The notes: generated by a model from the sequence alone, not told the origin. DNA of 64,000 bases from Salarchaeum japonicum (GCF_020614395.1 NZ_CP085324.1:625564-689563), one strand, 5' to 3'; counted from the stretch's first letter, positions 1-9,377 are shown. Program-made: numbers and translations.

Positions 1-386
1 GAGTGACAGTGCGTCATCACGGTGTCGCCGTCCGCGAACCGCCGACCGCCCACCCTGCCGAGGTCGTCCTGGGCGGCGTCCAGCTCCGCGCGGAAGTCCT
101 CGACCGCCGTAATCACGCTCTCCCGGAGTTCGGGCACGCTCTCGCCGCGCATCCCGCCGAGCACGAGCCGGAGCGCGTTCGGCAGGGAGACCGCGGTCGG
201 CCGGGTCTCCCGGAGGCGGTCGGCCGCCGCCGTCACGTCCGCGCGGAACGCCCCGGGGGTGTCCGCGTCGCTCTCCCGGGCTTCGACGGCGAGCGCGTCC
301 GCCGCGGCGCGCGCGATGGTCGCCGCCCCCCGCACGTCCATCGACGCGATGCGCTCCGCAGTGTCCGCGACCGCGTCGCTAACCAT
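1..386 (-). CDS. Ribose-1,5-bisphosphate isomerase (eIF2B-alpha-like), N-terminal part
   Basis: The first 128 residues are visible; the 3' part runs off the window start. The family converts ribose 1,5-bisphosphate to ribulose 1,5-bisphosphate in the archaeal nucleoside (pentose bisphosphate) pathway and is homologous to eIF2B alpha/beta/delta subunits. The N-terminal helical region (TAERIASMDVRGA, residues 9-21) and the stretch before the cut (FADGDTVMTHCHS) match that family. The start is the ATG at 384-386. It is divergent from deoC across about 110 bp, which fits a shared role in nucleoside salvage. A plain eIF2B-like annotation is the alternative; without the rest of the gene the two cannot be separated fully. 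Confidence 0.8.
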   Translation of the reverse strand, partial: MVSDAVADTAERIASMDVRGAATIARAAADALAVEARESDADTPGAFRADVTAAADRLRETRPTAVSLPNALRLVLGGMRGESVPELRESVITAVEDFRAELDAAQDDLGRVGGRRFADGDTVMTHCH

Positions 387-467
387 ACCGTGCCTTCGCG
401 GGGTGTCGGGAAAAAGAGCGGGGGCGCTCGCGTCCCGGTCGGCGCGCGTCGCCGTAAACACCCGCCG

Positions 468-473
468 TTTATG
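468..473 (+). promoter_or_regulatory. TATA-like element of deoC
   Basis: A TTTATG element lies 24-29 nt before the deoC ATG at 497, the spacing expected for a leaderless haloarchaeal transcript. There is no Shine-Dalgarno between it and the start. Confidence 0.45.
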
Positions 474-496
474 CGGTGAGGCCGCGACGTCCACCC

Positions 497-1129
497 ATGA
501 ATCGGGACGACCTCGCCGCCGCCATCGACCACACCGTCCTCGGCCCCGAGACCACCATCGACGACGTGGAGCGCGTGCTCGACGACGCCGCGGAGTACGG
601 CATGAACGCCTGCATCCCGCCCTGTTACGTCGCGGAGGCCGCGGACTACGCGCCGGACGTGACGCTCGCGACCGTCGTCGGATTCCCGCACGGCCAGCAC
701 CACCCCGCGGTGAAGCGCGCCGAAGCCGAGCAGGCGTGGGAGGACGGCGCGGACGAACTCGATATGGTACTCAACGTCGGCCGCCTGAAGAACGGCGAAC
801 ACGACGCCGTCCGCGACGACATCGAGGGCGTCGTCGCCGCAACCCCCCTCCCCGTGAAGGTCATCGTGGAGACCGCGCTCCTCACCGACGCCGAGAAACA
901 CGCCGCCGGCAAGCTCACGAACGAGGCGGGCGCGGACTACCTCAAGACCTCCACCGGGTTCGCGGGCGGCGGCGCGACCGTCGCGGACGTGGAACTCCTC
1001 GCCGAGTACCTGCCCGTGAAAGCCAGCGGCGGCGTCGGCACCGCCGACGAGGCGCTCGCGATGCTCGACGCCGGCGCGGAACGCATCGGCGCGAGCTCCG
1101 GCGTCGAAATCGTCGAGGACTACGACTGA
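497..1129 (+). CDS. deoC: Deoxyribose-phosphate aldolase
   Basis: 210 aa, the usual length of the DERA family. It cleaves 2-deoxyribose 5-phosphate to glyceraldehyde 3-phosphate and acetaldehyde in the cytoplasm. The Schiff-base lysine sits in LKTSTGF (Lys150) and the second active-site lysine in [10 protein letters not shown] (Lys175); Lys121 lies in VKVIVET. An upstream in-frame start would add seven basic residues, but the ATG at 497 fits the TATA spacing. The gene is divergent from the ribose-1,5-bisphosphate isomerase gene and overlaps the convergent lipoprotein gene by 10 bp at its 3' end. Confidence 0.95.
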   Translation: MNRDDLAAAIDHTVLGPETTIDDVERVLDDAAEYGMNACIPPCYVAEAADYAPDVTLATVVGFPHGQHHPAVKRAEAEQAWEDGADELDMVLNVGRLKNGEHDAVRDDIEGVVAATPLPVKVIVETALLTDAEKHAAGKLTNEAGADYLKTSTGFAGGGATVADVELLAEYLPVKASGGVGTADEALAMLDAGAERIGASSGVEIVEDYD

Positions 1130-2262
1130 ACCACGAACGTCGTCCGACTCCCCTCGTCGTTCTGCCCGGTCGCGACGACGAGTCCGTCGGTCGCGGTGAC
1201 TGACGGCCCCAGGTAGCCGCCGAGCGGGAGCGTCCACTTCTCGTCGCCCGACTCGCGGTCGAGCGCCGCGAGCACGCCGTCGTCCCGCCCGACGAACACC
1301 GTGTCCCCGGCGACCGCGGGCGCGCACCGGACGTTCGCGTCCTCCGGCCCGTACGACCACACGACCTCCCCCGTCTCGACGCTGTGCGCGTCGAGCGCGC
1401 CCGTCCCGCTGTACAGGCGGGGGCCGTCGAACGCGAGCGCCCGCCACCCCGCGCCCTCGTCGCGCTCCCAGACGACTTCGCCCGTGCGGCGGGAGAGCGC
1501 CGCGAGCGTCCCGTAGTGGCCGTTGACGTAGACGCGCTCGTCCCCGACGACCGGCGACTGGAGGTCGCGCGCGCCGAGGTTCGTCCGCCACACGGGCGTC
1601 CCGTCCGTCCGGAACACGTACACCTCGCCCGTCGCGGTCGCCACGGCGGTCACGGAGCGGTGCACCGACGGCATCGACACGATATTCCCCCAGACCGACC
1701 GCGTCCACACATCACCGTCGTACCGCCCCACGCCGGCGACTCGCCCGTCCGCGAGCGCGACGACGAACCGCTGGCTATCCACCGAGACCGCGGGCGGCGT
1801 CACCACCTGAGCCGGGAACTCGACCTGCGCGACCAGGTCGCCCGAGTCCACGTCGAACCCGCGGAGTTCGGAGCCAGCGGCCGTGTAGGCCACGCCGTCG
1901 ATCACGGTCGGCGGGAACCGCGTCCTCGTCTCCGCGCGCCACACGCGCTCGCGGGACGCGGTGTCGAACGCGTGCACCCATTCGTCGTCCGAGACGAACA
2001 CGCGGTCGTCGGTGCTCGTCGTCCCCGTCCACGACGGCGGCCGCTCGACGACGCTCGCCGTCTCCGGGTCGGAGAGCGGGGTGGCGTCGCGCGCGAACCG
2101 CGTGTTCGCGTGGTCGTGGCCGAACGACCGCCAGCCGTCCTCGAAGGCGACGCCCGGATAGTCGCTTCTGAGTTCGTTCCTGTCGTCTAGCAGCGAACAC
2201 CCGGCCGTCGCGGCGAGCGCGCTCGCACCGGCCGCGCCGAGGAACTGTCTGCGGGAGGGCAT
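1120..2262 (-). CDS. PQQ-like beta-propeller lipoprotein (Tat-exported)
   Basis: 380 aa. The N-terminus has a twin-arginine signal (RR at residues 4-5, then a short Ala-rich core) followed by a lipobox ending in Cys22 (TAGC), so the protein is probably exported folded and lipid-anchored outside the membrane. The rest is a chain of WD/PQQ-like blades with repeated '[20 protein letters not shown]'-type strands (roughly residues 60-375). Such proteins bind quinones or act as scaffolds; no catalytic residues identify a dehydrogenase here. A TTTAGT-like element lies 25-33 nt upstream on this strand (about 2287-2295). Confidence 0.85.
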   Translation of the reverse strand: MPSRRQFLGAAGASALAATAGCSLLDDRNELRSDYPGVAFEDGWRSFGHDHANTRFARDATPLSDPETASVVERPPSWTGTTSTDDRVFVSDDEWVHAFDTASRERVWRAETRTRFPPTVIDGVAYTAAGSELRGFDVDSGDLVAQVEFPAQVVTPPAVSVDSQRFVVALADGRVAGVGRYDGDVWTRSVWGNIVSMPSVHRSVTAVATATGEVYVFRTDGTPVWRTNLGARDLQSPVVGDERVYVNGHYGTLAALSRRTGEVVWERDEGAGWRALAFDGPRLYSGTGALDAHSVETGEVVWSYGPEDANVRCAPAVAGDTVFVGRDDGVLAALDRESGDEKWTLPLGGYLGPSVTATDGLVVATGQNDEGSRTTFVVQS

Positions 2263-2365
2263 ACGCCGAACCTGTCCGCCGCCCGACTAAACGGTTCGGG
2301 TGGGTTCGGCCACCTGCTTTTTTCTCGCCGGCTCCCGACCGACTCGGTATGCACGGGTGGCTGTG

Positions 2366-3469
2366 GTGAGTTCGCGCGAGTGGATTCCGTCCCGGGGCGA
2401 GCGCGTGCCGCTCTGGGGTGTCGTGCTCGTGCTCGCCGCAATCGTCGGGTTCGCCGTCTACTCCTTCATCGGAACGTTCGTTCTCGGCGTCTTCATCTAC
2501 TACGGCGTCCGCCCCGTCTTCCGTCGGCTCGACCGCGTCCTCCCCGAGACCGCCGCCGCCGCCCTCACCCTCCTCCTCACCGCGCTCCCGTTCTTCCTCG
2601 TCGCGGGCTACTTCGCCCTCATGGGCTTTCACGAACTCCTCCCGCGCCTCCGGAGCTACCAGGAACTCCTCCAGCCGTACGTGAACGTGGACGCCCTCCT
2701 CCAACAGCCGGTCGACCGCCTCGTCGCCTACCTCCAGAACCCCCAGCAGTACTCGGTGAGCAGCATCCTCGAACAGGCCCAGTACTACTTCGGCGTGTTC
2801 TCAAGCATCCTGATGAACCTCGTGCTCGCCACCCTGTTCGCGTTCTACCTCCTCAAGGACGGCAAACGCCTCCGCGGGTGGTTCGCGGGGTTCGCGGGCG
2901 ACGACTCCGCGACGTACGCGTACGCCACCGCCGTCGACCGCGACCTCGAAACGATGTACTTCAGCACCGTCCTGATGGTGTTCGTCATCGCAGTCGCCGC
3001 CGAAGTCGTCTACCACGGCTACAACATGCTCGCGCCGCACGCACTCGGCATCCCCTTCCCGACCGTGCTCGCCGTCGCCACCGGACTCGCCGCCCTCATC
3101 CCGCTCGTCGTCGGGAAAGTCGTCTACCTCCCGCTCGTCGGCTACCTCGGGTACAGCGCCGCGACCACGCCCGAGGTCAGCCTGCTCTTCCCCGTCGGCC
3201 TGCTCGTCGTCTGCTTCCTCTTCCTCGACTTCATCCCGATGACGTTCGTCCTCCCCGAAATCGCCGGCCGCGGCATGCACGTCGGCATCGTGATGTTCGG
3301 CTACATCGTCGGCTCGATGGTGTTCGGCTGGTACGGCCTCTTCCTCGGCCCGCTCGTCCTCGTGCTCTCCGTGCAGGCCGTCCGCATCCTCCTGAAACCG
3401 CTCGTGTTCGGAGAGGAAGTGACCGGCGAGGTGAACACCGCCGAGGACATGGGCGCAGACCCGCCCTGA
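2366..3469 (+). CDS. AI-2E family transporter (PerM/UPF0118)
   Basis: About 367 aa with seven to eight predicted membrane helices. The N-terminal pair ('PLWGVVLVLAAIVGFAVYS'), a long amphipathic middle region, and a C-terminal helical block with 'FIPMTFVLPEIAGRGMHVG' and 'YGLFLGPLVLVLSVQ' are typical of the family. Members export small molecules (AI-2 in Escherichia coli) or act as Na+/H+ antiporters; the substrate here is unknown. The start is uncertain: in-frame GTG codons occur at 2357, 2363 and 2366, and the reading frame stays open upstream to 2300. Confidence 0.85.
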   Translation: MSSREWIPSRGERVPLWGVVLVLAAIVGFAVYSFIGTFVLGVFIYYGVRPVFRRLDRVLPETAAAALTLLLTALPFFLVAGYFALMGFHELLPRLRSYQELLQPYVNVDALLQQPVDRLVAYLQNPQQYSVSSILEQAQYYFGVFSSILMNLVLATLFAFYLLKDGKRLRGWFAGFAGDDSATYAYATAVDRDLETMYFSTVLMVFVIAVAAEVVYHGYNMLAPHALGIPFPTVLAVATGLAALIPLVVGKVVYLPLVGYLGYSAATTPEVSLLFPVGLLVVCFLFLDFIPMTFVLPEIAGRGMHVGIVMFGYIVGSMVFGWYGLFLGPLVLVLSVQAVRILLKPLVFGEEVTGEVNTAEDMGADPP

Positions 3470-3479
3470 CCCGGACTCG

Positions 3480-3956
3480 CTACCCGACGCGCTCGCGGCG
3501 TTGCTGAATCGTCTGCCGAGCCAACACCACAGTTACGATAGCCGAAACCGCCGCCAGAATCCAGTTCTGCTGCAGGACGGCGTACACCACGAGAACGCCA
3601 AAACTGGCCGGAATGAGTACACCGGAAAGGTTCGGATAGCGGTTCTGGAGCGGAATCAGAACCGCTCCGGCGACGAACACGACCGTGAGCCACCCGTATC
3701 CGCCCGCTCTCGTTTCCGTCCATCCCCAGAACGTGACTGCCGCGAGACCCAGAGAAATCCCGCTGAGTAACCCCGTCATCACGATTCGAGACGCTCCCCG
3801 GCGTTGTGCGACGGCCAGGACAGCACCGCCGAGAATCAACACGACGCCCACGAGCAAGACGGTGGGTCCGAGGTTGAACACGATGCCCGCGACCGAACTG
3901 GCCAGTCCGAGAGCGGAGAACGATAGCCAGTATCGCGTGGTTGGAGGGGGACTCAT
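3480..3956 (-). CDS. Small multi-spanning membrane protein, paralogue A
   Basis: 158 aa, unrecognised family. It has five or six hydrophobic segments (about residues 11-50 as two helices, 58-78, 88-104, 112-128, 130-147) and ends in a charged tail (RQTIQQRRERVG). It is a tandem duplicate of the protein encoded at 4057-4527: same length, same Met-Ser-Pro-Pro start, identical LARQTIQQRRER tail and strong similarity throughout. The codon third positions look less GC-rich than in neighbouring genes. Nothing in the sequence suggests a substrate or catalytic role. Confidence 0.7.
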   Translation of the reverse strand: MSPPPTTRYWLSFSALGLASSVAGIVFNLGPTVLLVGVVLILGGAVLAVAQRRGASRIVMTGLLSGISLGLAAVTFWGWTETRAGGYGWLTVVFVAGAVLIPLQNRYPNLSGVLIPASFGVLVVYAVLQQNWILAAVSAIVTVVLARQTIQQRRERVG

Positions 3957-4056
3957 GACTGTATGTTTCGGTGTGCTGTTATGATTTTACGGGTGGGCGG
4001 CTCGTGTGCTCGTTCCGGTGGAGGCGTTCTTTCGGACGGAAAAAACGCATCGGACG

Positions 4057-4527
4057 CTACTCGGCGCGCTCGCGTCGCTGTTGGATTGTCTGTCGAGCCA
4101 GTACGACGGTCACGATAGCTGAAACCGCCGCCAGAAGCCAGGCCTGCTGGAGGACGCCGTACACCACGAGGACGCCGAAACTGGCCGAGATGAGGCTCTC
4201 GGCGAGGGTTCGATTCCGGATTCGTAGCGGGAGCAAGACCGCTATCGCGACCAACACGCCAGTGAGCAATCCGAGTGGTTCACTCCCGGTTTCGACCCAT
4301 CGCCAGAATGTGACTGCCGCGACACCGAGAAAAAGCCCGCTCCGTAACGCGACTATTATGAGCGGAGACGCCCCCTGTCGCTGCGCCACGGCCAGCAGGA
4401 TGCCGCCGAGAACCAACACGACGCCCATGAGGAAGACGGTGACACCGAGATTGAACACGACACTCGCGACGGAACCGACGACTCCGAGGGCGGCGAACGA
4501 CCACGACCGCGTGATGGGAGGGCTCAT
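4057..4527 (-). CDS. Small multi-spanning membrane protein, paralogue B
   Basis: 156 aa, tandem paralogue of the gene at 3480-3956 with the same hydrophobic profile and C-terminal QQRRERAE. The similarity continues into the upstream DNA: both genes are preceded by related sequence (CATGACTGTATGTTTCGGTG at 3954-3973 against CATGACTGGATATTTCGGTG at 4525-4544), so the promoter was duplicated with the gene. Function unknown; the pair may form a two-subunit membrane complex, but that is inference. Confidence 0.7.
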   Translation of the reverse strand: MSPPITRSWSFAALGVVGSVASVVFNLGVTVFLMGVVLVLGGILLAVAQRQGASPLIIVALRSGLFLGVAAVTFWRWVETGSEPLGLLTGVLVAIAVLLPLRIRNRTLAESLISASFGVLVVYGVLQQAWLLAAVSAIVTVVLARQTIQQRRERAE

Positions 4528-4643
4528 GACTGGATATTTCGGTGTTCTGTTATGAATATATGGGTGGCTGTGTCGGGTGCTCGTCGGGGCGGACCCGCCC
4601 TGAAGCGCGGGGCTTTTGACGACTCCGACAGTACACGGTTGTG

Positions 4644-5897
4644 ATGGCCCGGTACCACATCGAGACCTACGGGTGCACGTCGAACCGGGGTGAGAGCCGG
4701 GAGATAGAGAAGCGGCTTCGGGACGCCGGCCACCACAAAGTAGACGGGCCGAAAGCCGCGGACGTCTCCATCCTCAACACCTGTACGGTCGTCGAGAAGA
4801 CGGAGCGCAACATGCTCCGCCGGGCGGAAGAACTCTCGGAGGAGACCGCGGATCTGTTCGTCACGGGCTGTATGGCGCTCGCGCAGGGCGAGCAGTTCCA
4901 GGAGGCGGACGTGGACGCCCAGGTCTTGCACTGGGACGAGGTGCCGGAGGCGGTGACGAACGGCGAGTGCCCGACGACGACGCCGGACGCCGAACCCATT
5001 CTGGACGGCGTCATCGGCATCCTCCCCATCGCTCGCGGCTGTATGAGCAACTGCTCGTACTGCATCACGAAGCAGGCGACCGGCCGCGTCGATTCCCCGC
5101 CCGTGGAGGAGAACGTGGAGAAGGCGCGCGCGCTCGTCCACGCCGGCGCGAAGGAGATTCGCATCACCGGCCAGGACACGGGCGTCTACGGCTGGGACAA
5201 CGGCGAGCGCAAGCTCCCAGAACTCCTCGACCGCATCTGCACCGAAATCGAGGGCGACTTCCGGGTTCGCGTGGGGATGGCGAACCCCGGCGGCGTGCAC
5301 GGCATCCGCGAGGAACTCGCGGGCGTGTTCGCCGAACACGACGAGATATATAACTTCCTCCACGCGCCCGTCCAGTCGGGGTCGGACGACGTGCTCGAAG
5401 ACATGCGCCGCCAGCACCGCGTCGAGCAGTACCTCGACATCGTGGAGACGTTCGACGACTACTTGGGTGAGTGGACGCTCTCCACGGACTTCATCGTCGG
5501 CTTCCCCACGGAAGAACCGGCGGATCACGAGATGTCGATGGCTCTCCTCCGGGAGACGCGCCCCGAGAAAATCAACGTCACGCGGTTCTCGAAGCGCCCC
5601 GGGACGGACGCCGCGGACATGAAGGGTCTCGGCGGCCAGGTGAAGAAAGACCGCTCCTCGGAGATGACGGACGCGAAGATGGAGGTCGTCGGGGAGGCGT
5701 ACGAGTCGATGGTCGGCACGGAACGCGACGTGCTCGTCACCGAGCACGGCACCGGCGACTCCGTGAAGTGCTACGACGGCGCGTACCGCCAGATTATCGT
5801 GCAGAACGCGTCCGAACACGACCTCGAACCCGGCGACTTCGCGACGGTCGAAGTGACGGGGCATTCGACGGTGTACGCGTTCGCCGACCCCGTGTAG
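4644..5897 (+). CDS. tRNA (N6-threonylcarbamoyladenosine37-C2)-methylthiotransferase, CDKAL1 type
   Basis: 417 aa radical-SAM methylthiotransferase. The N-terminal UPF0004 domain has the expected cysteines (YGCTSNR at Cys11, NTCTVVEKTE, VTGCMAL) for the auxiliary cluster. The radical-SAM motif CMSNCSYC has Cys133, Cys137 and Cys140. A TRAM-like domain closes the protein (about residues 355-417). Archaeal and eukaryotic members thiomethylate t6A37 in ANN-decoding tRNAs to ms2t6A. A GTG lies one codon upstream at 4641; the ATG at 4644 is chosen because it begins the conserved 'MARYHIETYGC'. Confidence 0.92.
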   Translation: MARYHIETYGCTSNRGESREIEKRLRDAGHHKVDGPKAADVSILNTCTVVEKTERNMLRRAEELSEETADLFVTGCMALAQGEQFQEADVDAQVLHWDEVPEAVTNGECPTTTPDAEPILDGVIGILPIARGCMSNCSYCITKQATGRVDSPPVEENVEKARALVHAGAKEIRITGQDTGVYGWDNGERKLPELLDRICTEIEGDFRVRVGMANPGGVHGIREELAGVFAEHDEIYNFLHAPVQSGSDDVLEDMRRQHRVEQYLDIVETFDDYLGEWTLSTDFIVGFPTEEPADHEMSMALLRETRPEKINVTRFSKRPGTDAADMKGLGGQVKKDRSSEMTDAKMEVVGEAYESMVGTERDVLVTEHGTGDSVKCYDGAYRQIIVQNASEHDLEPGDFATVEVTGHSTVYAFADPV

Positions 5898-5911
5898 GCC
5901 GGACACCACGC

Positions 5912-5918
5912 CTTTACT
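5912..5918 (+). promoter_or_regulatory. TATA-like element of the aldehyde dehydrogenase gene
   Basis: CTTTACT lies 23-29 nt before the ATG at 5941, giving the standard leaderless spacing. Confidence 0.45.
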
Positions 5919-5940
5919 GTCGGCCGCTGTTTCTCCGCGT

Positions 5941-7416
5941 ATGGCTCAGACGAGCGAGACCGAGGGCGAGTGGAACCGACTCTACGTCGACGGCGAGTGG
6001 CGCGCGTCCGCGAGCGGCGACACCATCCCGGTCGAGAACCCGGCGACCCGCGAGCAGTTCGCGGAAGTCCCCGCGGGCACGGTCGAGGACGTGGACGCCG
6101 CGTACGAGGCCGCGGACGCCGCCCAGGACGAGTGGGCGGCGCTGTCGCGCGCGGAACGCCTGGAGTACGTCGAGGCGATGCGGGACGAACTCCAGGAGCG
6201 CTACGAGGAGATTGCCGGATTGCTCGCGCGCGAGAGCGGGAGCGCGATGGGGAAGGCGACCGGCGAGGTCGGTATCAGCCTCGCGGACTTCGGCACCGCG
6301 CTCTCCGTCGAACCCGAGGGCGAGGACGTCCGGGACTCCCAGTTCGTCTCGGGGAAAGACCACCACATCGTCCGGGAGCCCGTGGGCGTCGTCGGCATCA
6401 TCAGCCCCTGGAACTACCCCCTGCACCTGACGACGCGCGCGCTCGCGCCGGCGCTCGCGCTCGGGAACACCGTCGTCGTGAAACCCGCGAGCGACACGCC
6501 CGTCACGGGCGGCCTCCTGCTCGCGGAAGTCGCGGACGAAGTCGGCGTCCCGGACGGCGTCGTGAACGTCGTCACGGGCCACGGGAGCGACATCGGCGAC
6601 CGCGTCGCCGGGCATCCGACGCCGCGCGTCCTCTCCTTCACGGGGAGCACCGCGGTCGGACGGTCGGTCGGGAAGCACGCGGGCGAGAACCTCGCGATGC
6701 CCGCGCTCGAACTCGGCGGGAACGGCCCGTTCGTCGTCACCGAATCCGCGGACGTGGAGCAGGCCGCCGCGGCGGGCGCGGTCGGTTCGTTCACCCACCA
6801 GGGCCAGGTCTGCATCAGTATCAACCGCCACGTCGTCCACGAGTCCGTCTACGACGAGTACGTCGAGCGCCTCGTCGAACACGCCGAGTCGCTCACGGTG
6901 GGCGACCCGACTGACCCCGAGACGGACTTCGGCCCCATCGTGAACGAGAGCCAGCGCGACGACCTCGCCGAGTTCGTCGCGGACTCCGTCGAGGAGGGCG
7001 CGACCCTGGAGACCGGCGGCGACTACGACGAACTGTTCTTCGAGCCGACCGTGCTCTCCGGCGCGACGAACGACATCGCCGCCGCCTGCAACGAACACTT
7101 CGGCCCCATCGCGCCCGCCATCCCCGTCGAGAGCGACGACGAAGCCGTCGCGGTCGCGAACGACACCGAGTACGGCCTCTCCGCGGGCGTGTTCGCCGAC
7201 GACACCGAGTACGGCCGCGAACTCGCGGACCGCATCGACGCCGGGATGGTGCACGTGAACGACCACCCGATTCAGGACGAACCGAACGCGCCCTTCGGCG
7301 GCATGAAGGCGTCCGGCCTCGGCCGGTACAACGGCGAGTGGATAATCGACGAACTCACCGAGCCGAAGTGGATTTCGGTGCAGAACGAACCCCGCGACTA
7401 CGACCTCCTAGAATGA
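5941..7416 (+). CDS. NAD(P)-dependent aldehyde dehydrogenase family protein
   Basis: 491 aa, full length for the ALDH superfamily. It oxidises an aldehyde to the acid through a thiohemiacetal on Cys291 (GQVCISINR); the general base is Glu257 in LELGGNGP, where most homologues have LELGGK. 'IISPWNYPLHLT' and 'SFTGSTAVG' are the substrate-channel and Rossmann signatures. 'ANDTEYGLSAGVF' near the C-terminus is also typical. The substrate cannot be read from sequence; benzaldehyde/vanillin or succinate-semialdehyde type enzymes are the nearest patterns. Its 3' end overlaps the convergent HIT gene by 9 bp. Confidence 0.9.
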   Translation: MAQTSETEGEWNRLYVDGEWRASASGDTIPVENPATREQFAEVPAGTVEDVDAAYEAADAAQDEWAALSRAERLEYVEAMRDELQERYEEIAGLLARESGSAMGKATGEVGISLADFGTALSVEPEGEDVRDSQFVSGKDHHIVREPVGVVGIISPWNYPLHLTTRALAPALALGNTVVVKPASDTPVTGGLLLAEVADEVGVPDGVVNVVTGHGSDIGDRVAGHPTPRVLSFTGSTAVGRSVGKHAGENLAMPALELGGNGPFVVTESADVEQAAAAGAVGSFTHQGQVCISINRHVVHESVYDEYVERLVEHAESLTVGDPTDPETDFGPIVNESQRDDLAEFVADSVEEGATLETGGDYDELFFEPTVLSGATNDIAAACNEHFGPIAPAIPVESDDEAVAVANDTEYGLSAGVFADDTEYGRELADRIDAGMVHVNDHPIQDEPNAPFGGMKASGLGRYNGEWIIDELTEPKWISVQNEPRDYDLLE

Positions 7417-7953
7417 GAGCGTGACCGCGCCCGACCCGCTCACGCCCGTCGCCGCGTCGAGGTCGCGGAAGGCGTCGTGGAGCGCGTCGTAGGTGTCGGA
7501 GATGGCTTCGACGACGACCTTCGTGTCGCTGACGACCGGCATGAAGTTCGTGTCGCCCTCCCAGCGCGGAACGACGTGCGTGTGCAGGTGGTCTTCGATG
7601 GACCCGCCCGCCGGCCCGCCGCCGAGGTTGAGGCCGGCGTTGTAGGCGTCCGGCCCCATCGCGTCCTCGATGGCGTCGAACGTCGCCTGCTTCAGTCGCG
7701 CGTGGTCGAGTAACTCGGCGTCCGAGAGCGCGCCGTAGTCGCCGCCGTGGTCGTACGGAATCACCATCGCGTGCCCCGGATTGTAGGGCGCGTTGTTCAG
7801 CAGACAGAACGCGTGCTCGGAGCGCGCGACGATGCGGTGCTCGCGGTCCGTTCCGTGCTCGGGGAGTTCGCAGAACACGCACTCCGCCACGTCCGGGTTC
7901 TTGTCCTCTCGCTCCACCCACTCGATGCGCCACGGCGCGAACACGCGATCCAT
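7408..7953 (-). CDS. HIT family protein
   Basis: 181 aa nucleotide hydrolase or transferase. The histidine triad is HLHTHVVPRW, with a zinc-type CVFCELPEH motif near the N-terminus (two Cys separated by two residues), the arrangement of Fhit/GalT-like archaeal HIT proteins. Such enzymes hydrolyse dinucleoside polyphosphates or AMP conjugates. The substrate is not determined. The gene is convergent with the aldehyde dehydrogenase gene. Confidence 0.9.
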   Translation of the reverse strand: MDRVFAPWRIEWVEREDKNPDVAECVFCELPEHGTDREHRIVARSEHAFCLLNNAPYNPGHAMVIPYDHGGDYGALSDAELLDHARLKQATFDAIEDAMGPDAYNAGLNLGGGPAGGSIEDHLHTHVVPRWEGDTNFMPVVSDTKVVVEAISDTYDALHDAFRDLDAATGVSGSGAVTLSF

Positions 7954-8088
7954 ACCGGGGTGTGCGACCCCGCCGGCAAGAACCGTTCGGCTTCCCGTCG
8001 CGTCACGACGGATACACGTCGCGGTTCGAAACTAAGGGTGTGTTTTTAAGTTACTCGGGAGGTTCGTAACAAGTTGAGGGTGGTTCCG

Positions 8089-8289
8089 ATGGCGAGTAAA
8101 ACACCTCATTCCGACGGCATGACGGAAGTGTGCGAGAGCTGTGGGCAGGAGACCCCTCACGAGGTCTCCATCGAACTTCGAACCGAGAGTTCGAAGTCCG
8201 AGAACTCCGAGTTCTCGCGCGAACCCTACCGGGTGACCGAATGCCGTTCGTGCGGCGAAACGAGTAGCCAGCGAATGAACAACGCCTAA
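8089..8289 (+). CDS. Small zinc-ribbon protein
   Basis: 66 aa. Two CxxC knuckles (CESCGQE and CRSCGET) frame a 38-residue, Ser/Glu-rich strand region, giving a rubredoxin-like zinc ribbon. It probably corresponds to a haloarchaeal beta-ribbon family of unknown function. The ATG at 8089 follows a GAGGGTGG stretch that could act as a Shine-Dalgarno; a TTTTTAA element at 8043-8049 lies about 40 nt upstream, so this message may have a short leader, unlike most genes here. Confidence 0.7.
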   Translation: MASKTPHSDGMTEVCESCGQETPHEVSIELRTESSKSENSEFSREPYRVTECRSCGETSSQRMNNA

Positions 8290-8369
8290 CGGCGTCCGAA
8301 GACTCCCAGCAGCCCCCTCATTTATTATTCATCGGTATCACCGCCGCGCAGTCCCGACTCCGCCCCGCG

Positions 8370-9263
8370 TTATTCGGTCGTGCGCTCGCAGCCGTCCTCG
8401 GTGACGATGACGGTGTGTTCGGCCTGACTCACGAGCTCGCCCTCCTGTTCCTTCAGGACGGGATAGCTCCGAATCACGTCGTTCATCTCCAGGCGACGCA
8501 GTCCCATCTCCGCGCGCGGCGTGTCCAGCCAGCGCGCCGCGAACGGGAGGCCGTCGAACGCCGCGGCGGCGTCCAAGACCTGGCGGGCCTGCCGGTTCCG
8601 CACCGACTTCTCCGCCGTGACCTCGTAGATTTCGGTCGCCTGGCCCTCCGAGACCTTCCCGTTCCCCGTCGTCGCGAACGGCTCGATGGCGAGCACGTCT
8701 CCCTCCTGGAGTTCCACGCCCGTATCGACCCCGCGGTTCGGGACGTTCGGCCCCGTGTGCGCGTCGTACACCTCCAGGCCGTGCCCGGTGAGGTTCACGA
8801 TGGGCTTGAAGCCGTACGCCTCGATGACGTCCTCGACCTCCGCGCCGACCTCGCCCGTGTGCACGCCCGGCTCCACCGCGTCCAGCGCCGCGTCCAGCGC
8901 CTCCTCCGCGGCCTCCACGAGCTCGCGGTTGTCCCCCAAATCCACGGTCGTCGCCGCGTCCGCGATGTGGCCGTCCACGTGCACGCCCACGTCCAGACAC
9001 ACCACGTCACCCTCCGCGAACTCCGTTTCATCACCTGCGCCCGGACTCGCGTGACTCGCCTCCTCGTTCACGCTGATGTTCACCGGGAACGCCGGCTTCG
9101 CGCCGCGCTCTCGGATCTCCGACTCCGCGAACTCCGCCACCTCCAGATGCGTCGCCCCCGGCTCCACCAACGCCGCCGCCTCCGTCATCACGTCCGACAG
9201 AATGTCGCCCGCTTCCTGATACTTCTCGTACGCCTCCGACCCAACGTCCACAGAGTCAGTCAT
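8370..9263 (-). CDS. map: Methionine aminopeptidase, type II
   Basis: 297 aa, the archaeal length for MetAP2. It removes the initiator methionine from nascent proteins. Metal ligands are visible in order: DVGVHVDGHIADAATTVD (two Asp), NLTGHGLEVY (His), AIEPFATTG (Glu) and SQAEHTVIV (Glu). A roughly 60-residue helical insertion before the last motifs marks type II enzymes. The gene lies downstream of the asparaginase gene on the same strand, separated by a hairpin with flanking T/A tracts. Confidence 0.95.
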   Translation of the reverse strand: MTDSVDVGSEAYEKYQEAGDILSDVMTEAAALVEPGATHLEVAEFAESEIRERGAKPAFPVNISVNEEASHASPGAGDETEFAEGDVVCLDVGVHVDGHIADAATTVDLGDNRELVEAAEEALDAALDAVEPGVHTGEVGAEVEDVIEAYGFKPIVNLTGHGLEVYDAHTGPNVPNRGVDTGVELQEGDVLAIEPFATTGNGKVSEGQATEIYEVTAEKSVRNRQARQVLDAAAAFDGLPFAARWLDTPRAEMGLRRLEMNDVIRSYPVLKEQEGELVSQAEHTVIVTEDGCERTTE

Positions 9264-9312
9264 ACCCCGCGCTTAGAGTGACACGGGAAAAGAGGTTGCG
9301 CCTCCCACCCCA

Positions 9313-9350
9313 CCTTTTTCCGGGACTCGCTACGCTCGTCCCGCAAAAAC
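9313..9350 (-). terminator. Inverted repeat with T tracts between the asparaginase gene and map
   Basis: CGGGAC (9321-9326) pairs with GTCCCG (9338-9343) around an 11-nt loop, and the stem is flanked by a TTTTT run and an AAAAA run that also pair. On the minus strand it follows the asparaginase stop, so it is likely a terminator or processing hairpin. This is inference from structure only. Confidence 0.4.
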
Positions 9351-9377
9351 CTGGAGGGAAAAACCGCGACCGCGCCG

